From: Blepharisma japonicum
Taxonomy: Eukaryota > Ciliophora > Heterotrichea > Heterotrichida > Blepharismidae
Direction: 5' to 3'
DNA length: 64,000 nucleotides
Assembly: GCA_949751835.1 (NCBI GenBank)
Contig: CATKHK010000078.1
Coordinates: 124,001-188,000, forward strand
Below are positions 1 through 12,974 of the stretch, piece after piece; the stretch's first letter is position 1; each line of letters opens with the position of its first letter. Both the position numbers and the translations under genes were made by a program. Under the pieces are notes generated by a model, which was given only the letters and a program-made list of their open reading frames with translations, was not told the origin of the DNA and did no database searches.

Positions 1-3000
1 TTGTAAACTGTCCTATCACTACTTATTATAGTTCTGGCTGCTTATCATGCTCAGGCTCTTGCACTAAAGGCTGTGTTAGAAATAGTGATTGCAACCTTTG
101 TAACGACTCTTTATGCTATAAATGTACTGACTTTGCAGCGTCAACCTGCACCCAATGTATTACAAATGCATCTTTTAACTCTATGGGAGTTTGCCAATGT
201 ATAGGGTCAGCTTTTTATGATACTGCTACATTATCCTGTACAGCGTGTTTTTCTAACTGTGCGTCATGTACTAATAAACATAATGGAGATTGCAGCACGT
301 GTAACTCAGGGTATTATATTAATCCTGAAGGAAAGCTCTGTACAAGTTCATGTCCTATAGGTTATACAGCTTCTTCAGGGACTTGTACAGCTAATAAGGC
401 GAATTCTTTGATTGTGCAGTATAAATTCACAAAAATCAGTAATAGTGTGACTGATCTCATCAGTGGGAAAATTGCATATATGGGGTCTACAAGCAGTTAT
501 TTAGGCAGCTTTGATTCAAATGACCCATATCCTATTTTGTACTTAGGACTGTATTTTACTGGGTCTAGCTACGTAAAACTTCCTCCTAATTCTGTAGATT
601 CATCCTCAATACAGCTTGGGAACACCCATAGCATTTTTATATGGGCAAGACCTCTGTCAAACACTCAAAACCTTTACCTGTTCGCCAAAGAGGGGAGCGG
701 GAATGTAAAAGCTGGACTTTATATTGACAAAACTACCAAAGTTCTTACTTCTACATATAGAATATACGACGACCAAACCTCAAGTGCTAGCACTTTGACA
801 GCTACAGCAACCGCAATCTCTGCTTGGGATGTCTGGCACAACTTTGCAGTCGTTATCCAACGTATAGGTTATGCCACACAAGCAGCTGTATATGTCGATG
901 GGACAGGTGGCACGATTTCTTCAATTGCAAATTCTTTTCTAGATGACCTGACATCTGACACCTTCACAGTTGGAAAAAGTGTATCATTAACCCAATCCTT
1001 CAAAGGCTACCTTTACGAAATAAAAATCTACAACTACGCCATAACCCCTCCAACCCCTACTTTTGCATGTGGCTGTGCTGCTTGTACAGCAGATAATGAC
1101 TGCTTGACATCCTGCACATATTTGCAATACTACTCTGGGACCTGTATAAATTGCGACGCATCTTGTACAACTGGCTGTGTCCGTAATGGGAACTGTAAGC
1201 TTAATCTTGACTCTCTGTGTGGCGCTTCTACATTGACAGGTTTTACTGCAGCTGAATGTACAAGTTGCGTCAATTTAGCATCAGGGGCTGGGTCTCAGTG
1301 TTCTTGTACTGAGCATTCTACTTATGATTCTTCTACAGACGCTTGTGTGTGCTCTACTAACTATATGCAGTATTTAACCCAATGTACGCCTTGTTATTAT
1401 CATTTACAAGCTTCTGATATATCAGCGAAATTTACTTCTACATATCAAGGGATTGTTTTTACTATGTCACAAGCAGTCCAGACCTCGATGCCATCAACTT
1501 GTACAAGCTTGTTTGACAGTTCTTCATATAATAGTCTAGGGATTTCTCCTACTTGTGCTTGGGCATCTGATATGCTGTCGCTGACGGTAACTTTGGGTGT
1601 AAATGCGACTGTAACGAATGGACCGTTGGTGTTTAAAGCGATGACGCTATACACAAATACAATCATTTGTGGACCTTTTCCTAGTCCTGTCAGCGTGAGT
1701 ATACAGTCTACATATGCAAAGCCAAATATTGTACCCATAGCTTCACTTATAGCGCCTGTTGAGCTGTATATTCAGTGCAATGATTTAAGCTTAGACGCGA
1801 CTTCTTCTAGTGGAGGATATAACAGGCCTCTTCAATATAAGTGGACAATCTCTGCAAGCCCTGATGTGCCAGCTTTAGATGGGTATGGGAGCTATAGCTA
1901 TACTACTGGATATATAGCCATTTCTAAGGCAGATCTAATAGCTTCTTCTGTTAGTATAACTCTGACTGTGCAAAATTGGCTTGGGTATTCAGCATCTACA
2001 ACACAGTCCTTATCATTAGTATATGGGAAAGGCTTAAAACTGATATTTGATACCAGTATAAAGTACGTATTGAAAACAAGCCAAAGCAAGTCAATTAATG
2101 TAAAAGCTATAAGTGGCTGCCAGATGTCAGATCAGCTTTTATATGAATGAAAATTGGCTAGTTCTACAGGCAGTGTAAGTGAAAGTCGCCTTTGGGGAGC
2201 CCAAACCATTTCTTCAACGCTATTTTGTCCAGCAAATACTTTTGCGCCAGGGACTTATACTTTTGAGGTATCTGTGACGGACCAGATGAATGCTTTGACA
2301 GGAAAAACCCAGTTTAGTTTGACTTATGTGGCTTCAGATTTAATAGTAACAATTTCCAACCCATTAATTACTATAAAATCGTCTGATGCCTTATCAGTTT
2401 CTCCTACAGTGACAGACCCTGACAACCAGCAAGATACTTTGTCCTATGCCTGGACTTGTAGTTTAAATAGTAATGATTGCACCTCCTTAATATCATCTCC
2501 TACCTCTTTATCATTATCTATTTCAGGAAATACTTTACAATCAGGAAATTATTATCTTTTTACCTTTACAGCAAGTAAATCCACGAGAAGCACTAGTACA
2601 ACTATTAGCGTGAACGTTGTTTCTTATACCCCAGCAACAGTGACGTTTTCAAGCATACCAAAATATGTTAATTATCAGGAGAATTTTGTTATTTGGGCCT
2701 ACCCAGTGATGACGGAAAGCTATACCTGCTTATGGACGATGACAACTGGAGGGACTTATACACTGATGGGGTCAACAGATTCCACGACTATAGGGTTTTT
2801 GGCTAACACCCTAACACCCGGGGCGACCTATGAATTTTTGTTTTCTGTGACCACCTCGACCGTTGTTTCTAAATTCAAGATTTCTTTTACTGTAAACCAG
2901 CCTCCGTCCAGTGGCTCTTTTTCAATATCCCCAAGTCAAGGCACAGCATATTCTACTATTTTCTATTTAGATGCCCCAAGCTGGTCGAGCTCAAGCAGCG

Positions 3001-5225
3001 TTACACCTCTAGTCTATCAATTTGGCTTCTACAACGGTACTTTAGAAATTCCATTAAATGTCAAAAACGAAAGCTCATTTTTATATACGACTTTACCATA
3101 TATAACCCCTATGACATTATTTGTAAAAGTCTATGATAATTATGGAAGCTACACACTTGTCAGCTCAAGTGCAACCCTTTCTCATAGTGATTCGACGACA
3201 GCATCTTCACTTCTATCTACAGCTCAAACCAGTCTTTCTAATTCCTATACAGATTCCTCCACCCTTATTATGATTACAAACTCCTTAAACTCTTTTATTA
3301 TCTCAAATTCGTCCTCTTCAACCTCCGATATACAAACTGCTGCATCTACAAGCTTATCTACAATAGGAAAAATCATGAATTCTCTTCCTACAATAGATGC
3401 TCAGAACACACAGACTGTTTTGAATTTATTAAAAGGAGTCACGTCATCTCAGACAACAGTTCTAAATGATGCAAATCGGCAGACACTATTTTCTACTACA
3501 ACGACGCTTTTAGGGAAGGTTATTAATAATAATGTGAAATTGACGACTTCTCAAATACAGACTTGTACAAGCACGATTGCTCAAGCGTCTGGGGTGAATT
3601 CTACATCAATTAAAGATAATCCTAGTGTACTAGCAAGCACAAACCAACTTTTGACTGATTTATATGTGGCTGGGGCTAACTCTATGGCACTAGGGCAGAC
3701 TATTACAAGTGATTCTACATATGTGCATTCAACTGTACAGATGCTGAGCCCATCTGACTTGACAGGTTATAAGACGACAGCGAATTCGAGTTATTATGGA
3801 AGTTTTACGTTCCCTGCAAATGCTTCAGTTATTATTGATGGGGTTAAATCAATGTTGACTGTTTTTATAGTTTATGATAATGCAAAAGGAAACGATAGTA
3901 CAACAGAAGCATATTCAAGAGGTGTAGAATTCAAAATAATCGAAATTTTACCTAGTGGAAATGTTACCCTCACCTTGAATTTTTCCCCAAGTTACGCCAA
4001 TCTTACTATTCCTTACTATTCAACTGTCAGTAAAGGAGACACAATTCAATGTGTTTATTATGACAACAACGCATGGTCTACTTCAGGCTGTGAATATGTA
4101 AGTTACACCTACCCTGAAGTTTCTTGTAGATGTACCCATACCTCTTTATTCTCTGCAGGCATAAACTTAGCTATCGTCCCTCCAAACAATACCTCAGAAG
4201 ATGCCCCATCAAAAGATGCATGGGAAGGGACATTTTATTACATATGCTCCTTAGCCGGGGCTTATGTAGTTATGGCTTTTATATTTATCTTTATTGACTT
4301 CAAGGAAAAGAAAAAATTAGCTAATGAAAAAATCAGTGCTATTAAACTGCATAATAAAATATATAAAGGATCCACAAATACAGAGCTTGATAATTTAGTT
4401 AAGCCTATGAATAGAAAAGAAAGCTTTGAGATTGAAAGTGATAGGCCGATGTTTTATAAGAGAAATAATGAAAATATTAATGAAACTCTGCCTGGGTCGC
4501 CAGAAAATTTGGGGCAGGTTTCATATTTGAATAAAAGAAAAGTAGTGCCGGATATTATAGTGAAAAGCAAAGATAAGGATAAAGAACTGGAGAGTGAAAA
4601 TCCTGATTATAATTTTATAGCAGGCGCTCAAAAAGCAAAAGAAAGCAATACTGATACTTATCTAAAGACTCCTTCAAACCCTCTTACAGCTTACTACTTT
4701 ATTTCTCCATTCTTTTTCTATATGCCATTCTACTCAAGACTTTCCAGAAGCACTCTGCTTATCTTTTCTCTCCTTCTTCAAGCCTTTTTCAACGGAATTT
4801 TCATTGCATTATACGAGTCAGGGATTTCTTCCTCAAAAGATTATGAGTTTACTGGAATTTTCCAAGACATTGACTATATCCACATAATTTTCTCGATTTT
4901 TTCACCAGCCTTTTCAAATCTTTTAGCTATTGCAATAGGCTGGATTTTAATTAAACGCAGAATAAAGATAAGAACTGATATGAAAGAAGCTATGAAACAA
5001 GAAAAAATTAATAGAATATTGAGGCTTGCAGGATATTTGCTATGTTTAGTTGTGATTGGATTTGTTGTGGTGGCTGCTTATTGGATTACTCAGAAAGTTG
5101 ATGGGAATGGAGATATGATGTGGATGGTGATGATTATCATATCACTTTTATCTGATATTGCAATTATTCAAGTTATTAAAGTGATTGTGGCTTGTATTCA
5201 GCATAAAAGAGAGATTCATTTATAA
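1..5225 (+). CDS. Polycystin/REJ-like surface protein, 5' end outside window
   Basis: The reading frame is open from base 3 to the TAA at 5223-5225, about 1,741 codons, through one in-frame TGA (2148-2150) read as Trp. In order: Cys-rich furin-like block (to about 410), LamG-like domain (about 410-1060), second Cys-rich block (1063-1400), a long beta-sandwich/REJ-like region (about 1400-4100), a GPS-like motif CRCTHTSLF at about 4124, one TM helix (about 4225-4300), a roughly 125-residue basic cytoplasmic loop, then about four TM helices (4690-5205) ending IQHKREIHL. REJ plus GPS followed by TM is the order in polycystin-1 and REJ proteins. No PLAT domain is apparent after the first helix, and the channel part is short. 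It probably acts at the cell surface as a receptor or adhesion protein. The start lies upstream. The family call is good; function is inferred. Confidence 0.8.
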
Positions 5226-5476
5226 GTAGTTAATTCATTTTTTATAAAATAGTTATAAGCTGTTATAAGCATTTTTGCTTCAAAATTAGAAATATAAAGC
5301 TTAAAAGATAGTTTTATGCACTTTTGATTATTAAGTAGTTAACTTCAGTATTTTCTTTCTATCCTGATCTGTAATGTCCCAATTACACTTAATTTTCCAC
5401 TTGAGTCTACACTTGTTGATTCTTGACCTCTCTAGCCTGAATATTTTCTTTAATCATTAATTATTTAATTAATCAT

Positions 5477-6495
5477 TTAAATTTCTTCATCAATATCTTG
5501 ATGAGAAAATGGACCAAAAACACTTAACTCTCCGCTTGACTCGTCACTTGAATGGTGCTTTTACTCTTCTCTTGCATTAATATTTTCTTTTATTTTAAAA
5601 ATAGATAAATCAACACTATTTTCTATTCTTTTATTCAATTTTATATCAATTTCTGAGTTTTCATCCTGATTTATTAAAGAAAAGATAGGCTTCATTTGGC
5701 TACTTTTCTTTATTTTCAGGTCATCAGCATCAAAATAATTCTTAAAAATTGGGAAAAACTCAATTAATAAAAGTTTTAATTCAATAACCATAGTTTGAGT
5801 CCACGTGAAGAGAAAATAAGCATTTGATGATAAAATAAAAAGAAAGAAAACAATATTAACGTATTTGTTTAAACTGCTACCTGTGTAAAATAGCCCACAT
5901 CAGGTTGTAATTAATACTACAAAATTACTGCTTAACTCTGCTTAACTCTGCTTTATTGAGATTCTCATACTCAAAAGGATAATATGCTTTCTGAATGTAA
6001 TAAAATATAGCAAAGCAGAGGCGCATGATGCTGTTGAATTTCAATTGTCTCAGTTGTCAAAAATACAGTTAAACAAATAATCATTAATTTCCTTATCATT
6101 ATGATAAATTCCCAGTAATAGGTAGATTCTCGATAGCCATTATATAAAAACCCAAATCTAAGCTTTGTGCTAAGTTTGTGCAATTTAAACTTTCTCTTCC
6201 GTAAAAATAGTAAAACACAGGCAGGAGTTCCTATAGTTCATATAATAATTCCAGGTAGAGCTACAGCTACAGCATAAAATAAATGGTCATCTTTTCAACA
6301 CTTAATAACAAGATTACTGACTAAATATAATTTATCATAAATATAAGTACAGCTAAAAATCGAAAACATATAATCAGTAATAGATGGCAAAATTAAAAAT
6401 AATAAAATGCATATAGTCGCAATTAATTCATTTTTCATCGTTTTCCAATTTCTTTGGAATATCGAAATAAAAGATCAAAAAATAAATGCAGCAAT
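5477..6495 (-). pseudogene. Decayed copy of the C-terminal membrane module of the 6756-12974 gene
   Basis: This stretch matches the C-terminal multi-TM module of the neighbouring gene (compare 6117-6183 with 7377-7443) but cannot encode it. Visible lesions are a 1-nt deletion near 6030 (GAAATTCAACAG against GAAATTCAAACTG), a 10-bp tandem duplication near 5935-5955 that shifts frame, and a TAA at 5561-5563 where the third copy (13632-14233) has CAA. After that TAA the frame still encodes SSDESSGEL and ends at 5477. Similarity stops abruptly at about 6495, where the intact gene continues, so the copy lacks the whole extracellular part. It is a host-gene duplicate, probably non-functional. Confidence 0.82.
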
Positions 6496-6755
6496 GTGCT
6501 CTTTTTCAAATCCTAAGTCAGTCACTAAATCGTGTCTCCACACCTGTAGGTGTATATGGGGGTTTTCCTAAGAACCCATTAATTAGATTTTATTAATTTC
6601 GAATTTTTCCAAAACATTGCAAAATATAGGTGCAGCAATGGCAAATATTACTATATTAGATTTATCTAATTTTCAAATAAGAAAGGCCAGGATATTATTT
6701 TAAGTAAACAATTGTTTGTGCACAGGTCTTTATTTAGCTTTACATTAATCACCAT

Positions 6756-9700
6756 TTAATTACTTTTGATAGTGGATGATTCAGATACACACAGCTCCTC
6801 TCTTGATTCATAGCTTTTTTGATATTTTTGCTCTTCTCTCACCTTAATATTTTCTTTGATCTTAAAAATTGACAAGTCAACACTATTTTTTATTCTATTT
6901 TTCGGTTTTATGCAAATTTCTTCGTCTTCATCCTGATTTATAAGAGAAAACAACGGTTTCTCTTCGCTGCTTTTTTTTATTCTAGCTTTATTTGCTTCGA
7001 AATAATTCTTTAAAAATGGAAAAAGCTCAGTTGATAGTAATTTTAATTCAATAATCATTGCCCGAGTTCACATAAAAACAAAATAAATATTTGATGAAAA
7101 TATAAAAAGAAAGAAAATAATATTAGCTAATATGCTGACACTATTGTTTGCGTAAAAGAGCCCACATCATGTTGTAGTTAATACGACAAAATCGCTGCTT
7201 AACTCAATTTTATTGAGATTTTCGTACTCAAAAGGATAATATTTATTTTGGACATAGTAAAATACTGCAAAAATAGTGGCACATGATGCAGTTTGAATTT
7301 CAATTTTTTCAGTTGTCAAAAAAACAGTCAAGCAAATAATCATTAATTTTCTTATCATTACGACAAATTCCCAATAATAGGTAGATTCTCGATAGCCATT
7401 ATATAAAAAACCAAACCTAAGCTTTGTGTCAAGTTTATGCAATTTGAATCTTTGTTTCCTCAAGAATAGAAAAACACAAGCAGGAGTTCCTATTGTCCAT
7501 ACAATAATTCCGGGTAAAGCAACATTATAAGCATAATATATATGTTCATCGCTTCAGCACTCAATATCAAGATTGCTTACTAAATATATATCAAAATAAA
7601 TTCGCATGCAACTATAAATAGAAAACATATAATCAGTAATCGATGGTAAAATCAAAAATAATAAGATGCACAAAGTCGCAATTAATTCGTTTTTCATCAT
7701 TTTTCAATTTCTTTGGAATATTGCAATAAAAGACCAAAAAATAAATGCTGCAATACCTAGAACAGCAGGAAGCAAAGTTATCATAATCATTTTTTTAAAA
7801 TAAATCGATTTATATGAATCTGGGTCACTTTCGTCCATTAAATAGCAATCAATAGATACTATATGAGTAGGAACTTCCCCAGGATATCCTTGATTTGTTA
7901 ATCAATATTCTATATAAAATGGTCAATTGAGCTTAAGTCTGGCTACAAAAGTTATCATTTGTAAATAATTTATTAAAATACGGCAATATATAGAAATATT
8001 AGATTTCGGCTCATAAGCTGTTTTTAATGTAAAATATACTACACAAGAAAGTGATAAAATTGCAGCCATCAATATTCCAAAAATTTTGATTGCGTTTTTA
8101 TCTTGATCAGAAGGGCATTTTTCGCATTTGTTTTTCCCTGACGATGAATAGTTAAAATCGCATGGTTGGCACATATTTCCTCTATATCCTTCAGAGCATA
8201 CTCCAACTAAAGATATGTATCCAATATCTCAGTCTAATCCACCTAAGCAGGCATCAGGATTTGGGCATGCATATATTGTGCTTGAATAATTGCTGCCATG
8301 TCAGTAACCACTATATGGTGCAATTTGATACCCTCCGTAGCAATAAGCGTTTGTAGGACAAATTTCGCACTCATCGTAAGGAAATAAGCTGAACGTTCCT
8401 TCCTTGCAATATTCGCATTTATTATTATCATGATGCTCTCCTCTCATACAATAAGATGTTTCAATTGTGAAATTTATGTCTGGAATATTATTTGATGAAC
8501 CTTCATAGAAAAAATAGTTAATTTTTCCAGTGTAGTTCAAATTTAGCAATATTCAGGATCCTGAGCTGCAAAGAAATTTTAGACCACTGAAGTTAAAAAT
8601 TCCTAACTCTGAGCTCTTTTCAGTTTCTCCAATCATTGTTACATCATTTGTTTTACAATTTAAAGCTGCTATGTCATAATAACCATATGAAACGGTCTGA
8701 TTATCCATATCAATAAGAGCAGCTTGGAAGTTTATATCATGATCTAGGCTACACTCTCAATCATCTTTATAAATTACTCTTTCACCTATATAATTATAAG
8801 TCTGATTAATAATGTCTAATCTTATATGCTGAGAGGCTGTGATATTTCCATATATTGCATAATTATCTATAAAAGTATTGTTAGACACATCTTGATAGTT
8901 GTTTTCCCAATAAACTGCCCCTCCAGCTGAAGCTCTGCTAAGGTGAAATGTATTATTTATCAAATAGTTAGTCAAGTTACTTTTGTAGCATGCAGAAACA
9001 ATAGCGCCTCCATATAATGATGTATTGTTGATAAATCTTGAATTTTTGATAGCTATTTCACACCCATCTATTACTATAGCACCACCAAAGATTTCACCTT
9101 GGTTATTATAAAAATCGCAATTATCTATAATTGCATGTGATTTTTCCCATTTATTAGTAAGTAAAATTGATCCTCCGGCTATGCTTTTGGTATTATTAAT
9201 AAATTTCAAGTCTGTAAGATTGCACTCATAGTGATCTCCAATTTCCAATGCCCTGCTTTGGACTCCATTTTTAAATGAGCTCTTTGCTATCCTTATTGAA
9301 TTAGTATTATTCAAAAATACTGCATTATATAAAGATCCTTTAAAGTTTGAATCATTTAATTCAAAAATTGAGTTATTATTGGCGTATATTAATGATGAAT
9401 AGGCAAAATTGTCATACAGGTTTATATCATTTCACCCAATAATTGTTATATTTGATATAAATAATTTTCCTCCTTTAAAACTTATGCTTCCTAATTCCAT
9501 AGGCTGAGTGATTTTAAAATAAGAATTTTGTATTTTTGCATTTCTATAGCCTTCGGAGTTAATTATTATTTGGCCACTATTATCTATTATGGAAGTATTT
9601 GATATAGAAAAATTCCCGCTGCCTTTGATTTTAATAAGATTTTCTGATCCTAAGCCTTTTTCAGTCAAAAAGAATGAATTATGTATTTCAAAGCTTGAGC

Positions 9701-12700
9701 TTGAAGAATTTATAGTATTTTTGCCAATATTATTTTTAAAGTAGCTATTTCATATGAAGCTTTCACTGCCTTCGATTTCTATGAATGGAAAATTATATAC
9801 GGTATTATTTAGAAAACTAGAGTTCTCTATAAATAGAGAAGATTTAACTAGTAATCCTCCATTTCTAAAAAAATTGCAGTTGCTAAATTTTAATGAGCCA
9901 AGATCGACCTCAAAAGCGCGAAGGCCGAAACCATTTTCATAAAATTCACTCCCATTAAAAAAATAATTATTTGTTGAATTATATTGCTCATATCTTTCAT
10001 ATGGATACGTTATATAATTATTTTGTTCAAAAACGCTGTTCAAGTCTTGGTAATTTGCGCCTTCAAAATAAAAAAGATACCCCTGATTTGATTGAAAGCG
10101 GCAGTTTTTGGTTATAATTCAGTGCTCTTCTCCATAAAACTCTGAAGTAAACACACCTTGATGATCTATGTCTGGTGTATTAAAAAACAAACAGTTTATG
10201 AATTGATGACTGCTTTTATTGGAATCATCTGAAAATTGTAGCGTAATTTCTTCAAATATTGTTTCATAAACCCCCAAAAATGAATCTTCTTTGTGTTCAT
10301 TTTTATATATAGTAATAGATGACCTATTGAAATAAGAAGATAAAATGGTTGTATTTAAGTAATTACTAAGACTTAGAGTAGAACTCCTAGTTGACAAAGA
10401 TATGGATGATAAATTTACATTGATAATACTGTTTGTAGTACAATTATCTACTGAAATAAATCCATCTCTATAATCATTAATACCACTAAGGTCAATATTT
10501 TTGATTGAAAGATTCTCCGAATCGTATATATTAGCAAAAGACCAACTTATTGTGCCGATAGAATGATTAAATGAATCTCTATCTATTTTGATGTTTGAAA
10601 TCGAAATTTCTCCATTTCCTGAGTCTATAAAAGTTTCTAGATTGCTATTAGTATAATCATCTCTTTCGCTTTTGAGCTGAATAATATCATCATAATGCGC
10701 TATTTCTTTATTGCAATTAAAATCGGACATTCAAGTATATACATTTTTTGTGTAGATAAAAGAAATATTTAAGACTTTTGTGGCTTTTGAATGAATCATA
10801 TAATAAAATGCTGAATTAATTATCCAAATATTATCAATATTCGCTTTAGTATCTTTATATCCTCCTCCTAATCCAATTATCCCTGAATCGAATAAACTTT
10901 GTGATATATTTAAATCTCTTATAATAAAGTAAGAAGACTCAGACGGCACATATGCAGCAATTAGAAAACTGTATGTTCACAGATAAAGGAATTGATTATT
11001 ATCAATTCTTACAGTTACAGTTCAATTTGTATAGTCTGAATTCGTTCATATATATATTAAGGATCATTCAGTAAAAATATAATTGTACGTGTTGTTAGTA
11101 ATTATAGCTTGCTTGCAATGATAAATACAAAATAGTGATTGGCAGCTATTAAAATTTAAGGAAGACAGTCCTCAGAACCCTAAAATTAAAATATTTCCAA
11201 ATTCTACATGAGAGATTTTTATATCATTAAAACCATGCGAAGTAAGAAAGCTTGATCCAAAGCTTAAGAATTTACTAAAATACCCATTATTTAAATATAC
11301 ATTTCCTTTTTCATACATAAATGAACTAATGTAATTGGAGGAATTGCTTGAGAGCATAATCACTGCAAATTCATCTGGACAATAAAAAGTACTAATATTA
11401 ATAAAATTTGTATTATAGAGCTCTATTCTGCTATCTTTGGCACTAATAATTGACTGTACATTGTACATAATATTTTGAAAAGTTGTATTTTCTGCATAAA
11501 ATTTTGCCTTAGGTGTAATTTCAGTTAAATTCATAAAGTCTACCTCTGGACAAATATATGAAGAAGTCATTATATCTTCCGAATAAATCTTATACGGCCC
11601 ATTGACAGCTTTCCTATCAATTATTAAATTAAGAAAATTTACCATCAAAACTCCTGCTGTTGGAAAAGAAAATAAGCTATTTGTAATATTGAGAAATGCA
11701 TATTCAGCACAATTATCATCACAGTTTGTTTTGGTTGTCATATATTTTATTTTTGGGTTGGGGGGTATCTCATAGTTAATTTCATGAATTCCAGGCTTCA
11801 AAAGAATTTCAATAAATGGATTTTCATTATTAATTATTGCATCATAAAGAGTTCTATAAGGATATTTTGTAGAACCATCAAAGATGCTACTAGTCGTATT
11901 ATAATCGACGTAAATTTTAACTGAATCTTGGTCTCCTTATTATTAATTACTATAGCAAATTGAAGGGATGAGAGAATGAGGAGAGTAGCCTTGAGGGCAG
12001 CTTGTAACACATTTGTCAAAAAAGTTTATAAACCCATTTGAATAATCACATTCTACACAATCTAAACTATTTGTGCATTTAAGGCAGCCCTTACCACAAA
12101 TGTCTGTGATTAATTCACCGATTTTATATAAATTATAAATTTGGCAAGTAATAAAATTGCTGTTTAGGTTAGAGGTGCAGTTTAAAAAATCAATATTTTG
12201 TGTAGCAGAAAAATCGTAATTTAATAATTGCCAATATCGATAAAATTCCCTAAGATTTTCATATTGACAAGTAGCTCCTATCGAGTCATAGTTACAATCG
12301 GGAACCATGCACTCTGGCTGACACTTTCCATAATCTTCAATATTACAGCCAGAAGCACATTTACAGTCTTTTCCATCATAGTCGCAATCAGCATTATTAC
12401 ACTCAGAATTACAAATTCCATTATTAATCATCTCCAATTTGCAGTCTTTTGCACATCATCCACAATCATTTAAATCATATCGACACTCAGCAATATCACA
12501 TTCTTTATCACAATCTCCATCTCCAAGCATATTTTCATAGCAATTTTTGCGCAAAATCCACATTGTCCTAGATCCCAAGCACATTCTTGCATATTACATT
12601 CTATTTATGTTTTACCATCATCACATCTATCATTTTCTAATAGTTCAAGAGTGCAGCCAGATGAAAAACAGAATTGATAGCAATCGCTGGATTTTATCAT

Positions 12701-12974
12701 AGTAATTTTATCGAGAAAACTTTTTTCTAACTTCTCAATTCAAATTCAAGTTAAATTTCGATTCATTTGTAAATTAACTACTTTTAATAGAAACACAATT
12801 TTTGATTCGAATTTAAATCGGGTGTGAGGAGTCATAATTGCATGGTTCAATCATACACGAAGGCGAGCAAGCATTATCCCCTATCTGAGTTTAGATTACA
12901 TTAGATTCTTTGCAAATATTATGATTACAGTCTAGATGCAAAGCATGCGATATATGAATAAGAAAGACCAGCAT
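6756..12974 (-). CDS. Notch-repeat, beta-helix, multi-TM surface protein
   Basis: Reads leftward from ATG at 12974 to TAA at 6756-6758, about 2,010 residues, with dozens of TGA=Trp codons and three 15-nt introns. It begins with a signal peptide (MLVFLIHISHA), then Lin-12/Notch-type repeats (GICNSECNNADCDYD), a Cys-rich CxxC block, and from about 11900 to 8750 an Asn-rich repetitive region beginning DGSTKYPYRTL, typical of right-handed parallel beta-helices. A GCC2/GCC3-like Cys block (about 8550-8100) and a multi-TM C-terminus with NGYRESTYYWEF and IRKLMIICLTVFL follow. Similar beta-helix/ephrin-like/TM proteins occur across protists; function unknown, probably cell-surface. Two flaws lie in the Notch repeats: a 139-bp interruption (12692-12830) and a 1-nt shift near 12552-12556. 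Either the gene is damaged, a germline segment was retained, or the assembly has an error. Confidence 0.78.
11936..11950 (-). other. 15-nt spliceosomal intron
   Basis: Minus-strand sequence GTAATTAATAATAAG. Unspliced, it puts three TAA codons in frame. Removing it joins SICY to RDQDSVKIY and restores the frame used on both sides. Confidence 0.9.
12601..12615 (-). other. 15-nt spliceosomal intron
   Basis: Minus-strand sequence GTAAAACATAAATAG, containing an in-frame TAA. Splicing gives RCDDECNMQECAWD, which restores regular cysteine spacing of a Notch-type repeat. Confidence 0.88.
12692..12830 (-). other. 139-bp interruption of a Notch repeat (candidate retained IES or small insertion)
   Basis: On the minus strand the first exon reads CNYDS and the next exon reads SDCYQF. 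Joining GACTCC directly to AGCGATTGC gives CNYDSSDC, which matches the spacing of the other repeats in the protein (CDYDGKDC, CRYDLNDC). The intervening 139 bp contain TAA stops, are very AT-rich, are not a multiple of three and have no GT...AG edges. The copy TCC stands at both borders. I see no clear terminal inverted repeat, and the exact ends could slide by a few bases. Confidence 0.6.
12885..12899 (-). other. 15-nt spliceosomal intron
   Basis: Minus-strand sequence GTAATCTAAACTCAG with an in-frame TAA. Splicing joins CKESN to IGDNACSPSC, producing a complete Notch-type repeat just after the signal peptide. Confidence 0.88.
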
